Shown here one piece after another: positions 36,720-48,763 of a DNA stretch of 64,000 bases. Below the pieces are notes generated by a model. It ran no database searches. It was not told where the DNA came from and saw nothing but the letters and a program-made list of their open reading frames with translations. Numbering within the stretch: the stretch's first letter is position 1; the number at the start of each line of letters is the position of its first letter. A program made the translations under genes and the position numbers. This stretch comes from Cryptomeria japonica (lineage: Eukaryota; Streptophyta; Pinopsida; Cupressales; Cupressaceae), in assembly GCF_030272615.1 (NCBI RefSeq), contig NC_081409.1:872024379-872088378 (forward strand). Direction: 5' to 3'.

Positions 36720-37163
36720 TTCTTTGTGGTGGCTCTTGAGCTTAGGGTATCTTGAGCATTGTTCTCCTCATCATAAAATTTTCTCCCTCTGTCACTAGAC
36801 CTGCCTTGCTGATTGAAGAAGTTATACTCTGAGTGTCCTCCTCTTGCAATAATTGAATTCTTCTTTCCCCCATGTATGAGCTTGTGGAGCATGAGGATTT
36901 CCCTGGGCTCTTACTCATGGTACGCCCAACTTGATTGCAATGATAACACCTATTTGTGAAAACTGTATTTCCTCTACTTGAGTTTCCAAACCTACCCCTA
37001 AAATTGCTCCTTCCTCTATAGGATTCTCTAAATGCTGCTCTTTGAGAGTCTCCACTACCTTATTGGCCTTGCTGCTCTTCACTTCTTGGTGATTTTTTCC
37101 CTCTACCAAAGCTCCCTCTACCTCTAAAATTATTTCCTCCCCTATGTTTTTGATTTTGCTCAC
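36720..37163 (-). pseudogene. D gag C-terminus with degenerate zinc knuckle
   Basis: Arg/Gly/Ser-rich in the frame of the gag. CYHCNQVG near 36930-36960 is the first half of a CCHC knuckle whose His is replaced by Arg. The longest open frame here is a shifted one. Confidence 0.6.
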
Positions 37164-37257
37164 TCCTCCTTTTGATTTTCTCTTTTGCCCTTAGGGCCAA
37201 CTAAAAACACTTATGGATAGTGTCTGGTGTGAGGATACTTATTTCATCTTGTATATT

Positions 37258-37890
37258 CTATCTAAGGCCATTCATATACCTGGCCAACTTCTCCACCTCA
37301 TTCTCATGCTTCCTAGCCCTCAAACTGAGCTTATGGAATTCTTCAGTGTATGCATTCACTTCTAACTCCCTTTGTTTTAGATTTTGTAGTCTCTTATGAA
37401 TTTGAACTTCATAATCTCCTGGAAGGAATTGTGCCTTAAGTCTAATCTTCATATGCTCCAATGAAGTTATCTTCTTTTTACCTTCTTGTATCCTTTCTTC
37501 TTGCATCATATTCCACCAAACCAATGTTGATCCTCTCATTCTTGATTTGGCCACATTGACTCTTTTCTCCTCTACTACCTCTTGTATAATCAAAGTGATT
37601 ATTGAGAGTTTCTATCCAATCTAGAAACTCTTATCCATTGATCTTTCCTCCATATGTGGGTAATCCATCCAGGTTGTCCTTAGAAATGGATTTGACTACA
37701 TCTAGGAATAACTTTTGGTCTTGAGGCATAGCTACTACTACTGGTTCCTCTCCATCTTCCACTTCTTCATCAATCTAATCACCTCATTCTATCTTAACCT
37801 TTCCCTTCTCCTTCTTTACCTCTCTGGTTCCTCTTCTTCCTTCTGTATCCTTCAATCCTTTTATCATCTCTTCCACCATCTACCAGTTGG
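37258..37890 (-). pseudogene. D gag capsid region
   Basis: Matches the retrotransposon gag fold: a W-containing helix (STLVWWNMMQ), a helix ending QFLPGDYE, and the motif QRELEVNAYTEEFHKLSLRA. The N-terminal part (37600-37890) is acidic and has stops. This would form the particle shell. Confidence 0.85.
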
Positions 37891-37972
37891 CTTCTAGAGT
37901 TAGTGCCTTTGAAGGCATTGAACTAGATTCTTATTCTTCACAATCTGACATACACCAAATCTTTCAAAGAAT

Positions 37973-37985
37973 GGCATCGATACCA
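37973..37985 (-). promoter_or_regulatory. Primer binding site of D
   Basis: The minus strand reads TGGTATCGATGCC, a variant of the initiator-Met type TGGTATCAGAGC, six bases inside the 5' LTR. Confidence 0.5.
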
Positions 37986-37991
37986 CTCCAA

Positions 37992-39606
37992 TGTAGAGAG
38001 TCTTGGAGCCTTGAATGTTTCACCTTCTTGAGTGACTTGTCCTACTCAACCTTGCAACTACTCAAGTCCTTCCTATGGAACTTCACAAGGGTTATGACAA
38101 TGAGACCTCTAAGGTCTCAACCTTCTTGACTTTCCTCCTAGGTATAGCCAATGGTTTCTTTACAATCAACTCCTCCACTTGAGGTTGTCACCTCAGTTAC
38201 TCACACACACCCTCCTGGGCTCCAACCCCTCTTGCTAGGATCTTAACATACAAACTCTTCTTATGGTTTCCCAATGAATGAATAAGGTTTCTTCATTGTG
38301 TTTTGAAGTTTAAGACTCCCCAAATCCATCACCATGGTTTCTCAAGTCTTCTAGGTCTCTATCGGCACCTAAGTAGGCCTAATTGCATTAGCCCTCCTTA
38401 AGCGGTTTTTGGGGTTTAATTTGCAAAAATCCCAAACAAGCCTAGGAATAAATCATTTATTTTATTACCCTTTTGGAATTTGTAGACAATACTGTAAAAG
38501 TGCATCTGGGTTATCCTTACAGGTGTGGTTTCCAATGTTGCACTATTTTGTGAGGTTTTAGGCTTAATCGATGGATTGACAAAATTGGTCTAGAACCTTT
38601 CACTAGTCAATTATCCTACTCTAAAAACCTTGGGAAACTTCAAAGGAACTTATGGGGCTTTCCATTCATATGCTACTTGGGCCTGCATCAATCTCCATGT
38701 GCTCACAAATCGCACTTTGCTTGTTTTCCTTACTCACCTACTCCCAACGGTGAGCCTAGGTCTTCCTTGTTTCTCCTCCTCCTAGACCTGTAACATCACA
38801 CACCCTATTCCAAAACTATATATAGACCCTAACCTATAATTATTAATAATTTCAACAAGTGCCATCAAAGAATGCCTAGGCTAGAGCCATTTCTTGCTCT
38901 TAAACCCTACTTGCAAGGGTTTTGCTCCTAGTTGCAAAGAATGAGAGAAATCTCTACAACCTGTAACAATCAAACCTAAAAATAAACCTTATTGAAATAA
39001 AATACAATGAATATACAAATATGGTAATGATTTTACACCATCTAGTCCGTACTAGACCATACAAGCAATGAAAAACAAGACAAAACTATAAAAAACCAAT
39101 GCAAACAAGATTGCTTCACAAACCAAAAACTTGTTCTTGCATTTGCAATCCTTCTAACCCATACAATGAAGTGAAATTTGGCTTATATCCACTTGTTTCA
39201 GTCAATTCAACCAGCTTCCTAATGCCCATAACCAAAAAAGCAACTTTTGTAAGAAATTGCAAAGTGTAGCAACTTTTGACAAGTTTTGCTCCAAGATGCA
39301 AATTTCCATTCTCTTGCATTCTAAGACTCCTAAAGGTCCTCAAACACCCTAGAAGACCTAAAAACAACTCAATTGACTCCTAAATCATCAATACATTCAT
39401 CTGGAGTATTTTTCATGTGAGCTACCTAAGCATCTCACTTCTCAGGCTAACAAGATCCTGAGCAGAATTGACTCAAACCAAAATTTGGACAACTCAACCA
39501 TGGCTCTACTAAGTCATCAATGGTTGGTACATTATTACATCACACATTACATCACAAACTAAAAATAAACAAAATCTTACATTCTTGGAGTGCTAGGTGC
39601 CCTGCA
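37992..39606 (-). repeat. 5' LTR of D (1615 bp)
   Basis: Direct repeat partner of 28601-30219. Confidence 0.9.
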
Positions 39607-40430
39607 CTAGACTTTCTCCGGAAATGGTTGCTCCTGGACAACTTTCCAAACTAAAGTTGCCTTGAAGAATTCTCTCAACTTATGTTGTCTAAAGAATTCT
39701 ACATTGAGGAAGGGCCAGATTCTTAGGGTAAACCATCCACTACCTATGCACTAGCCCCGACCCCCTAGTAGTTTTTTTTTTGGCTTGTCCTCGTAATCTC
39801 ATATAGGCTCAGTGGCTCACTCATTTTGGCTTTAAAGTTTTTGAGGGACCCAAGTTTGAGACATGTAAAAATTAAAAATTTCTAAAACATAAATATTAAT
39901 GATAATTTTGCAAATTCCAGTTTGTTTCAGTTTGCCTCTTATGGATATAAAAATGCTTTCTATTTCATTTTATTAATGAAAATTTTGCAAATTTTTTTTG
40001 TCTACGAGCTATGTTATTTCAATATTTTTTTAAACAATGGAAATAAATTTAATATTGTGATCTTTCTTATGTAATGCTTCTTCCTCTATATTTAATATAT
40101 ATAAACAAAATTCATTTCGTTCCATTAATTATTTGTACATTGATTATGGTTGATTGTAATTTTATAAATATAAAAAAAAAGATGTTTATCTCACGAAAAA
40201 CAAGTGAATTAAAAGTCCAACTTACTTGTTATTGAAGTTTTGAACTAGTGCATGTGTGGGTTGGTACTGGGTACATGCTATTATTTATAGTTAAGATTTT
40301 GTCATAATGATGAAATTTAAGACATTTATGAAGGGTAGATGGGATCGCTTTCATGGAAGAGAACCAATGATGTCCCAACTTCACACAAAATTGATCTGAT
40401 GTAGGAATGATAGCAAAAATGATATTTAAG
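39607..40430. other. AT-rich spacer between D and E2
   Basis: No gene or repeat structure recognised. Contains poly-T (39770-39781) and poly-A tracts. Confidence 0.5.
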
Positions 40431-41666
40431 TGTCGTACATGTAAAATTCATCTTATTCAAAACAAGTAATCAATTAGAAGAAAAAGAGAAATCACGAATC
40501 CCTCCTAACGAAAGAGTTTAACAAACTAACAATGAAATGATACAACCAAGCAAAATAGGAATTATAAATGAAATCAATAAAAACTCCCTATTTCGTGACT
40601 GCGTAGAACTTCCATTGGTCTTCTCCTCTTCATGGTATGATGGCTCTTAGATATTGCACTAGTAACCTACAAGTGACACAAAGATTCAAAGTTTGTGATT
40701 GTTGAAAATAGAGTTTGGATGCTTAATTTATAGAAAATTGGAGAAGATTGATTGAAAGGTGGAACAGATTGATCAAGAGGTGGAACTCAGGTAGCTCAAA
40801 TGAAAATTGATAGTTGAACTGCTGATTGTAGGAGTGAAACTCAATAGATTGAATAGAATAATTGAGTCAATAGATTGAGAAAAAGCGGACTGAGGGAAGA
40901 AAAAGAATGATTGGAGGAAATAAAGAAGATGATACAGAGAGCTTAATTTAGAAAAAGCTAACTGAAAGATGGAAATAGAGATTGGAGAGATAAATGATTT
41001 AATTAATTAATTTAGCATGTGCTTGCATTTAGATTTAGATTTTTAATTTAATTTTTGCATGAGATTTTAATTCAAATATTGAATTTATTAATTCAATTTA
41101 GTATTTGAATACATTTAGAACTTGACTTTGATTTTCAATTTGGTTTTTGAAATCATGCACATATATTTGAATTTGGAAGAAATTAGAGGAATATAAAATT
41201 AAATGAAATTAGAATTTGTGGATTTGGAAATGGAAGAATTAATTAGATAATTAAATAATTTAAAGAAACTATTTAATTATTTAGAAATGGAAATTAATTA
41301 AATAATAAATATTTAATTAATATTTAGAAGAGGGTTGAATGATTAAATGATTAGAGATAGAAATTGAATAATTAGTAATTTATTTAAATAATAAAGATTA
41401 TTTTAATTGGGGAATTAATCATAATTAATTAAATAATAAATATTTATTTAATATTTAAGAAATGATTTAAATGATTAAATGATGATAGAATAGGAAAATA
41501 GAATAATTAATAAGATGATGAGGAAATATGAAATTAGAAGAAAATAGAAGAAATAGAAGAATTAGAAGAATAAGATTAATTAACTTAATTAAATAATTAA
41601 GGAATTATTTAATCAATTAGAGGAATAATTAGTACATGATGAATGAAACATTTTTAGGTGTCTACA
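40431..41666 (-). repeat. 3' LTR of E2 (1236 bp)
   Basis: Matches 48764-50029. The minus strand opens TGTAGACACC, like A (TGTAGACG). Very AT-rich, with TTAATTAA-type words. Confidence 0.9.
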
Positions 41667-41682
41667 TTTGCCCCTCTTTGAG
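41667..41682 (-). promoter_or_regulatory. Polypurine tract of E2
   Basis: The minus strand reads CTCAAAGAGGGGCAAA. It shares its core with the tract of element A. Confidence 0.85.
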
Positions 41683-44159
41683 ACAAATTCAGAATGACAT
41701 TGTTTCAAACAAAATGAAAAATTCTGCCCTAGTATGCCCCAGTAATACTTAGGGTGCAATGCCCCCTCGAGAGATTGTTTGTGCATTAAATACATGAATG
41801 ATCTCTCAAAAAAAAAAGAATGTGAGATGAAAGAATAAAAGAATGGTTAGAGACAGAGATAAGTGATGTGAATATGATATTGAGATAGAATATTAGAGAA
41901 TGAACCTTAGAATGAAATAGAACAATGTTAGATGATAGAAAATGATTAAGAAAGACACGATGAGAGAAGAATCAACAAACTAGCAATAAACAGATGAGAT
42001 GAAAATGAAATTGAATGAATCACAAACCCATGTCATTTATTTTATTGTGCAATATATATTCATCACTGAGCCTTATTATTGAACAATGGAGCTTAGCAGA
42101 TCAGGGTATAAGGAACCAAGATGTAAAGATATCTCATTGAAGAAACAAACACGTAGCAAACAAGCAACAAACAAAGAAAAAGATAATGCCCATCATGGCT
42201 CCTCTAGTCACTTGTGGACATCCTTGAGTAGCATAGGAACAATATCTATTGCCAAATGATAAAAGATAATGATTGACCCAAACAAAATTTAGCAGCTATA
42301 TTGACCTTGTGCCTTCGTTCTTAGTTGTTTGATGCGATGGTTGATAATCTCTGATCTCATAAAGTTGCAGACCTCATTTAAGACTGACCTGTCTGATTTC
42401 AAGTGTATCCTCTTCTGTTTAAGACAAGATAATGATCACGTTGATATGGATATGACACAATTGATAAGACATTTTGATAAGTTGATTGCAGTTGTTTGAG
42501 TGGATAGTCGTATCTTTGTTAACTTCATGCGAAGTGTTTGATGGATATCTGCTAGGGTATTTTTTTCTCACAAGACATTTTATTGTAAGTTTTTTGATTG
42601 ATTGATTTTTAATTTTTAGTTCTTTTCCAAGAGCTTTTTCAATGTTTTTGGATTATGTAGATTGATATTTGAATGTTTCTAGTTGATTTTTTTAGGATTG
42701 TATTTGAATGTTTTTGGTATTTTATGGTTTTTAATGTTTTTGAATTTTGTGGTTTTCGATGTTTTTGGATTTTGAGTTTTTCACTGTTTTTGGATATTTT
42801 TGAAGGATGTTATATGATTTTTAGGATTTTTTCAGGACTTTATATGATTTTTTGGATTTTTTTAGGACTTTATCTTATTTTTTAGATTTTTTCAGGACTT
42901 TATATGATTTTTTAGGATTTTTTCAAGACTTTATCTGATTTATAGGATTTTTTCAGTTATGCCCCTAGTGTGCAGATCTATATGGAGACAAATGAGTTTT
43001 GGACATGACCTATGTGAATGTAATATGCAGGATGAAGATGCATTTCCTATTCGAACAAGGTTGATTGTAGAATGTATATGGAGACAAATAAATTTTGGAC
43101 ATGACCTATGTGAATGCAATATGTAGGATGAAGATGCATTTCCTATTCGAACAAGGTTTCCTGTCTTTGTTTATGCATTGGTAATACACCAATAGAAATG
43201 GAGGTTCAAAACCTTTCATAGATAAGCGGTCAATCGATCTCTAAGGTCCCTGGGATCATTCAACTCAACACACTTAGTGACTAGGATTTACAAATAGAGA
43301 TGTGGAAAACTTCCCCATTGGTTCTTGAAACTTTGATCTTCTTTTGCCCATGTGTGTGCAGATGAGTTAATTCCTTCTCTTGTGTTCACTAAAGATCCCT
43401 AGCATCCTATATGACTAGCTACATGGATTATCCTAACTTTAAAAGCATCTCAAATAGAGCCTCACTACCAACAAGCCTTGAGAGCTCTGATGAGGTTATA
43501 GACTATAATTTCTCAAATATTGCTCCATTTCCAGTAGGCTTTCATAGCCCTGATGGAGTTACTTGCATGTTCCCATAGTCAAGTTTTTTTGTCGCACATG
43601 TATGCGTGATATTTCAGTTATATATCATTGCTCTTTTGCTTTGAGATGGATATTTGGCATAGCTCTTTTTCTTTTATTATTTTCTTGCCTTGACTTGTAA
43701 GTAATGAAACCTACTTGGGTGTGACAATTACAGTGGTGCTGAAGTAGAATTTTAGATTTTTCACTAGTCATATGATCAACTAGGTGTCTAGAATGAATTA
43801 GAGATTTATTGTGTTTGAGATATAGCAATTGATAGATTTTGAGTTAAGAAGTCTCAAATAGTGAAATCAATACCCAACCATAAGTAAAGCATCATCACAG
43901 GGAAATGTTGCAAATGAATGACCTTAGGACCTCAAAGACTTCATGTCCAAATATCTAAGAAAGGAGATGACCTTTGCTTCTCTTGGATGCAAACAGATGA
44001 TAAACTTGGATAGTTGCCTTGTTTTATTGATGCTACTATATGTAATTGCCGAAACTTTTGAGAATGCAATGCATTTAAAAAAGAAACTATAGGTAATGCA
44101 GATGTTTTTAAATGATATGATATGCAATGTGGAAAGTAAAACCTAAACTAACCCAACCT
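41683..44159. other. 3' non-coding interior of E2 with two tandem arrays
   Basis: No supported gene. About 42760-42960 holds roughly 30-bp units (GATTTTTTAGGATTTTTTCA). 42979-43156 is a two-copy direct repeat offset by 96 bases (TATGGAGACAAAT...GAACAAGG). The rest is AT-rich. Confidence 0.6.
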
Positions 44160-45863
44160 TTAGTTATAATATTTGTGTAGGTAATTCACTAGTCTTTGTT
44201 TGAAGAGTCGGATAAAGGTTTGTTTTCCAATAGGATATAAGGACTCAGCTAAGTGTACATGTTTAATATCTCCAATGTTTATTTTCTTAGTTTTTCGATT
44301 TTGTGGATCATCGTAAGGAAATATAGCTCTTGAACCCCTGAATTCACCTATAGCGTTATTATTTTCAAAGCAATCCAACTGTGGTAGATTCTCTTTCCCC
44401 CGGTCTTTCAAGTGCAGGTGTATGAGACAAATGTTTTTCAAAGTTATGACATGAGCGGGTGTTATGTGTGTTTTTATTGATGCACATGAAGAGGATGATA
44501 AAATAATTGTTGACAAGTTGTTCTGTGTAGTATGATTTGGATTGGTGATTTCATTGATAAGGGGTTCATGAACATCTTGTGTAGATGGATTGGGATCACA
44601 AGGAGGAATGGTAAGCTCATTTAAGAGGAAACATTGTGAAGAACATGGAGGATTATGACATGGAGATTAAGGGATAGAGGGATCTTGATCAAGATTTGGA
44701 GAAATAATGGGATATTGTTTAGGACATGAAGGTAAAGGTATGCTTTGATCTTGTCTTGGAAAGGGATTATCAGGAAGGATGGAAGGGATGTCCTGATCTT
44801 GTTTAGGAGGTGGATGTTGGATGGGACTTGAAATGACACTTTGTTCTTGAGATGGAAGGGATTGATTATGAATGGAATAGAAAAGAGTGAGGGGATCATC
44901 ATAAGATTCTTGGTCGGTGGGATCTTGATCAAAAATTGGGTAGGATGGAAGTGGTTGTTCTTGATCTTTATTTGTTTCAGAACTCATTTCTTCTGATTTT
45001 GTATCATCCTCTCCACCCTGGGAAGGAGTTTGGAAATTCATGGGAGATTCTTGGAATGTTTCAACATTTTGGCTTAATGAAGAAGGATTTTGAATGAGAT
45101 CCTCTGAATGATGACATGAATTAGATTGGATTTGTATGATGAACAGGGATTGGGAGGTTGTGTTATTAGATAAAGATGGCATGGATTGGTCTTGCATGAC
45201 TTTAGGGGATGATGAAATGGTGGATGGATATGGTTGACTTGGGATTTGATTTTGGTTGAAAAGAGTATGATTTTGGGTGAAAGATGTTTGATTTTAGTTG
45301 AAAAAGGTTTGATTTTGATTGAATGAATTTTGATTTGGACTTTGCTTGAAAAGGGTGTGATTTTGGTTGAATGAGGTTTGAATGTTGGGTTGATATGAAT
45401 TTTGATTTGGACTTTGGTTGAATGGGGTTTGATTTTGGTTGAACGAGGTTTGAATTTTGGGTTGATATGAATTTTGATTTGGACTTTGGTTGAAAGGGGT
45501 TTGAATGTTGGGTTGATGTGATTGGTATGATTGATGCAATGGATTGAAAGAAAAAGAAGGTTTGCGTGACTCTAATGTTGGTTGAACTAAGGTAGGAATG
45601 ATTTTGTTGAAGAATGAAGGTTGACATGTTTCAATGGTCTCACAAGAATGAGAATGTTGGTCTGGTATTGATTCCTTTGTGGCCATCACTTCTCTCATCA
45701 TGTTTTCTAACCAGCCCCTATGGTTGTTAGGACTAGCCTTGTCTGTCACTTGTTGTTGCAAAGTTTTTATTTATTGAGCTAATATTTCTATGGATGGAGA
45801 TGGAATAGGAATGGAAGGGATGAATCCTCCACCTTCCCTATGAAATGTATAATTCCAATCCAT
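44160..45863 (-). pseudogene. E2 Gln/Asn/Pro-rich repeat protein
   Basis: One frame of about 568 codons from ATG 45863 (MDWNYTFHREGGG), with three internal stops (near 45777, 45291 and 44664). After a short helix (about 45690-45770) comes a tandem peptide repeat (PFNQSPNQ, NSYQPNIQTSFNQ). A Ser/Gln/Pro/Asp-rich middle follows. The C-terminal ~100 residues have more ordinary composition (FRGSRAIFPYDDPQ). I know no homologue. It occupies the gag position, so a gag-like role is a guess. Confidence 0.6.
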
Positions 45864-46074
45864 GGTGTTTGTTTGTCTGGTTTGGACCTAGGATCACAAC
45901 ATGTAAGATATTTTCTCCATTTCTTTGAATGTGATAATGTTTGATTGAACCTGACCAACTTTTTTGAGTTGAGGTTGAGTTTGATTGATCCTTTGATTGT
46001 GTTTTTGGACATTTGGGGTATGACTTTATGAGATTATTATGCAAATTATGATGAACTAAGATAGACGTATATGA

Positions 46075-46456
46075 GGTCTAGACAAGGACATATATGAGGA
46101 TGATAATGAGGACTATGCAAAAGACATAGGATGATAATGAGGACGTAAGTGGGACTATGCAAAAGATGTAGGATGATAATGAGGACGTAAGTGGGACTAT
46201 GCAAAAAGACGTAGGACAATAATGAGGATGTAAGTGGGACTATGCAAAAGATGTAGGACGATAATGAGGACATAAGTTGGACTATGCAAAAGATGTAGGA
46301 TGATAATGAGGACGTAAGTGGGACTATGCAAAATATGTAGGATGATAATGAGGATGTAAGTGGGACTATGCAAAAGACATAGGATGGTAATGAGGATGTA
46401 AGTTGGACTATGCAAAAGATCTAGGATGATAATGAGGACGTAAGTGGGACTATGTA
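46075..46456 (-). repeat. 42-bp minisatellite in E2
   Basis: About nine copies of a 42-base unit (GACGTAAGTGGGACTATGCA plus AAAGATGTAGGATGATAATGAG). Because 42 is divisible by 3, the minus strand encodes a 14-residue repeat (LHSPTYVLIIIL), which is probably incidental. Confidence 0.85.
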
Positions 46457-47459
46457 AGAAACTACCTAGGGTCACAAGTATGTAAGGACTTTTGAGTTTT
46501 GGTTTCAAAATGGACTTTGTTTTCTATGACTTCTTGTCTGGGACAATGTTTTGTAGTTTTCCAAATCTAAGATCAATTACTGGTAGGTATGTATAGCTGA
46601 CTAACTCAATTTTCATACAATCTTGGAAAATTCAAAGATATGTGGGATAGGGCCTGAAATAGCCCAAGGGACTAACTCAATACTTGTCTAGCACATCAAT
46701 ACATAAAAAATCATAGAATACAATCTTAGGCTTGATAGTAGAAACCATTCAAGTGAGGCCCTTACAATAAAATACCAAGATAAAATGAACAGATAAAGAG
46801 TCTAGCAGCACTAGCTCCACTCCATGGCACACACTTCTCAGGCATGCCAGTCTCTCTTACCCCAAAGATCCAAAGATCTTATAGCCAAGGGATTCATGTA
46901 TCATAGTGTAAGGTACATGAAGGGTATCTATGAGGTATGATCCACACTCCCAGAATCACTGAATGTAGGGTTTTTTGGCAGCGAAATTGGTTCTTAGTAT
47001 TAGGTTTCCAGGGGTCCTGATCCAACGATGGATTCTGAGAGAAAGCCACTTAAGACTTTAGTTGAGCTTATTAGTGCAGGGAATGCCCCCACATACATCG
47101 AATTCACTCAAAACTCTAGCCGACTGACCATTATATTTATATAGTGGCTCAAAAAACCCACTTGAGAGTACACTGGGAGAGATGATATCCTCAACGCATC
47201 CCAATTCGAAGTACCTCTGTGGGGTGATGAAATCCCCAGTCAAAGATACCCCTCACTACATAGAATAAAAGAAAATGTGAATGTCATTTTCACCTTCCTT
47301 CTCTCTCCCAAGAGCTCGATGTCAGGTAGAAAGTTAGTTAGTACAATAGTAGGTCCACCCCAGACACAATAAAAAGTTCTTTACCTTAAGGAAATGAAAA
47401 AATGATTTAATCTAATGCAACCTAATTCACGTTCATTTTATAGCCCAAATTTAGGTGTT
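46457..47459. other. E2 interior, no gene seen
   Basis: No open frame of interest. Mixed-composition sequence, with no recognised repeat. Confidence 0.45.
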
Positions 47460-47815
47460 ATATACACATGTGCATGTCCATTTTAAACACCAAATCCAAG
47501 TATGAAGGCATACATGTCAATTTTAACCATTTGTTGATTTTAAGCACCAAAAACCAAGTGTGAGATGCATGCATGTCAATTTTAGCCCATGTTCATTTGA
47601 AGAACTAACAATGAAATGTGAGATTATCCATGCATGTCCATTTTAATTGTTGTTGATTTTAAGCACTAAAAATGAAGTGTGAAGTTATCCATGCATGTCC
47701 ATTTTAGCCCATGTTCATTTTAAGCACCAACAATGAAATGTGAGATTATCCATGCATGTCCATTTTCACTATTGTTGATTTTAAGCACTAAAAATGAAAT
47801 GTGAAGTGTGCATGC
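47460..47815. repeat. About 61-bp tandem repeat in E2
   Basis: Repeats of GCATGTCCATTTTA then GTTGATTTTAAGCACTAA and ATGAAATGTGAGATTATCC. Alternating variants give a two-unit higher order. Confidence 0.7.
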
Positions 47816-47929
47816 AAAAATACTAATTTAACCCACCCTACAAATCTACCATAGGCTATAAACAAAACATTAGTAGTACAATCAAACTAATAGAAAATAG
47901 AAATTCAAAACTTGACAGAGGTGAATGCG

Positions 47930-48640
47930 TAATTTTACTTGTGCATTTACGTGATATTTACAGATCGAATGCATGAATCTGACAGACCGAATGTGTGACA
48001 ATATCTGGTCTATTACGTAGAACTAACAGGTCGATTACGTGACAGAATGCAGACAACAAAAAAAATTAAAAACTAAAAAAAATACAAAATAAAATAAATA
48101 AATAAATAAGAAAACTAAACCCGATCAGGAACCTGCGAAACCAATTGTGAAGCCCTAGCCAAATCCCTTATCATCCATTCAATATTGATTAGATCATATT
48201 TAACTATATAAGAAAGAACTAGGCTATTATATCTATCTAAGGCTAGTTGTTCTTCCGAATCCTGTATCAATTTTTCTACCTGGAGAACCTTTTGATAGCA
48301 TTTGGCTTCTCTCCTTTGTTGTTTCGTCCTTCTTGCTCCTGAAATCTTGAACTGAACTTTTCTTGCAATAAATTTTGTTAATCAAATCATGAAATAAAAA
48401 GTAATTTGATCTTGGATTAACTAAACTTAAGACAGTTAAACAAAATAGATAATAGACAGAAGAAGAAATTAAATAGCAAACCTTCCTATGAATGTGTGAT
48501 CTAGAAAGGGCGATTGCGCGATCGTGATAGGGCGATTGCGTGACCCTATCAGAATGAATGTGTGACCCCAAAAGGTTGAATGCATGATTCTATCTATTTG
48601 ATTGAGTGATGAGGTAAGATCGATTGCATGTTAGAAAAAT
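47930..48640 (-). repeat. E2 5' leader with degenerate ATGCGTGA-type units
   Basis: Two clusters (47930-48060 and 48501-48640) of short units such as GATCGATTACGTGAC and GGGCGATTGCGTGACCC. GATAGGG...CCCTATC at about 48526-48550 forms an inverted repeat like that of the E1 intron units. A weak minus frame (48233-48571) overlaps; I do not call it a gene. Confidence 0.6.
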
Positions 48641-48741
48641 CTTTTTCTCAAAATTCATGCAACCTGCAAAAAAAATTGAAAAATCCACACAATCTGCAAA
48701 AATTACATAGAAAATAATAATAATAATAACAATTATTATTA

Positions 48742-48760
48742 GTTCACGTCAGGTTCACCA
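48742..48760 (-). promoter_or_regulatory. Primer binding site of E2, tRNA-Trp type
   Basis: The minus strand reads TGGTGAACCTGACGTGAAC, three bases inside the 5' LTR. It is one base different from the E1 site over the core. Confidence 0.75.
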
Positions 48761-48763
48761 AAA

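Larger units (their letters stand above)
28601..39606 (-). mobile_element. Chromovirus-type Ty3/gypsy element D, split by two solo LTRs
   Basis: LTRs at 28601-30219 and 37992-39606, both beginning TGTAGAGAG in plus orientation and ending CA. The minus-strand order is gag, zinc knuckle, protease, reverse transcriptase, RNase H, integrase, chromodomain. The element is interrupted by I2 (between protease and reverse transcriptase) and I1 (inside integrase). Candidate target duplications TTTGA and CTAGA match at only 3 of 5 bases. All genes carry stops. Confidence 0.92.

Noticed and set aside
42673-42885. Phe/Ile-rich small frame
   Set aside because: Produced by the approximately 30-bp T-rich repeat.
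46046-46508. Minus-strand frames encoding a hydrophobic 14-residue repeat
   Set aside because: The frame comes from a 42-bp minisatellite; no start context or relative supports a protein.
46075-47815. Possible CRISPR array (regular direct repeats)
   Set aside because: Units are contiguous with no unique spacers, and the context is a plant retroelement.
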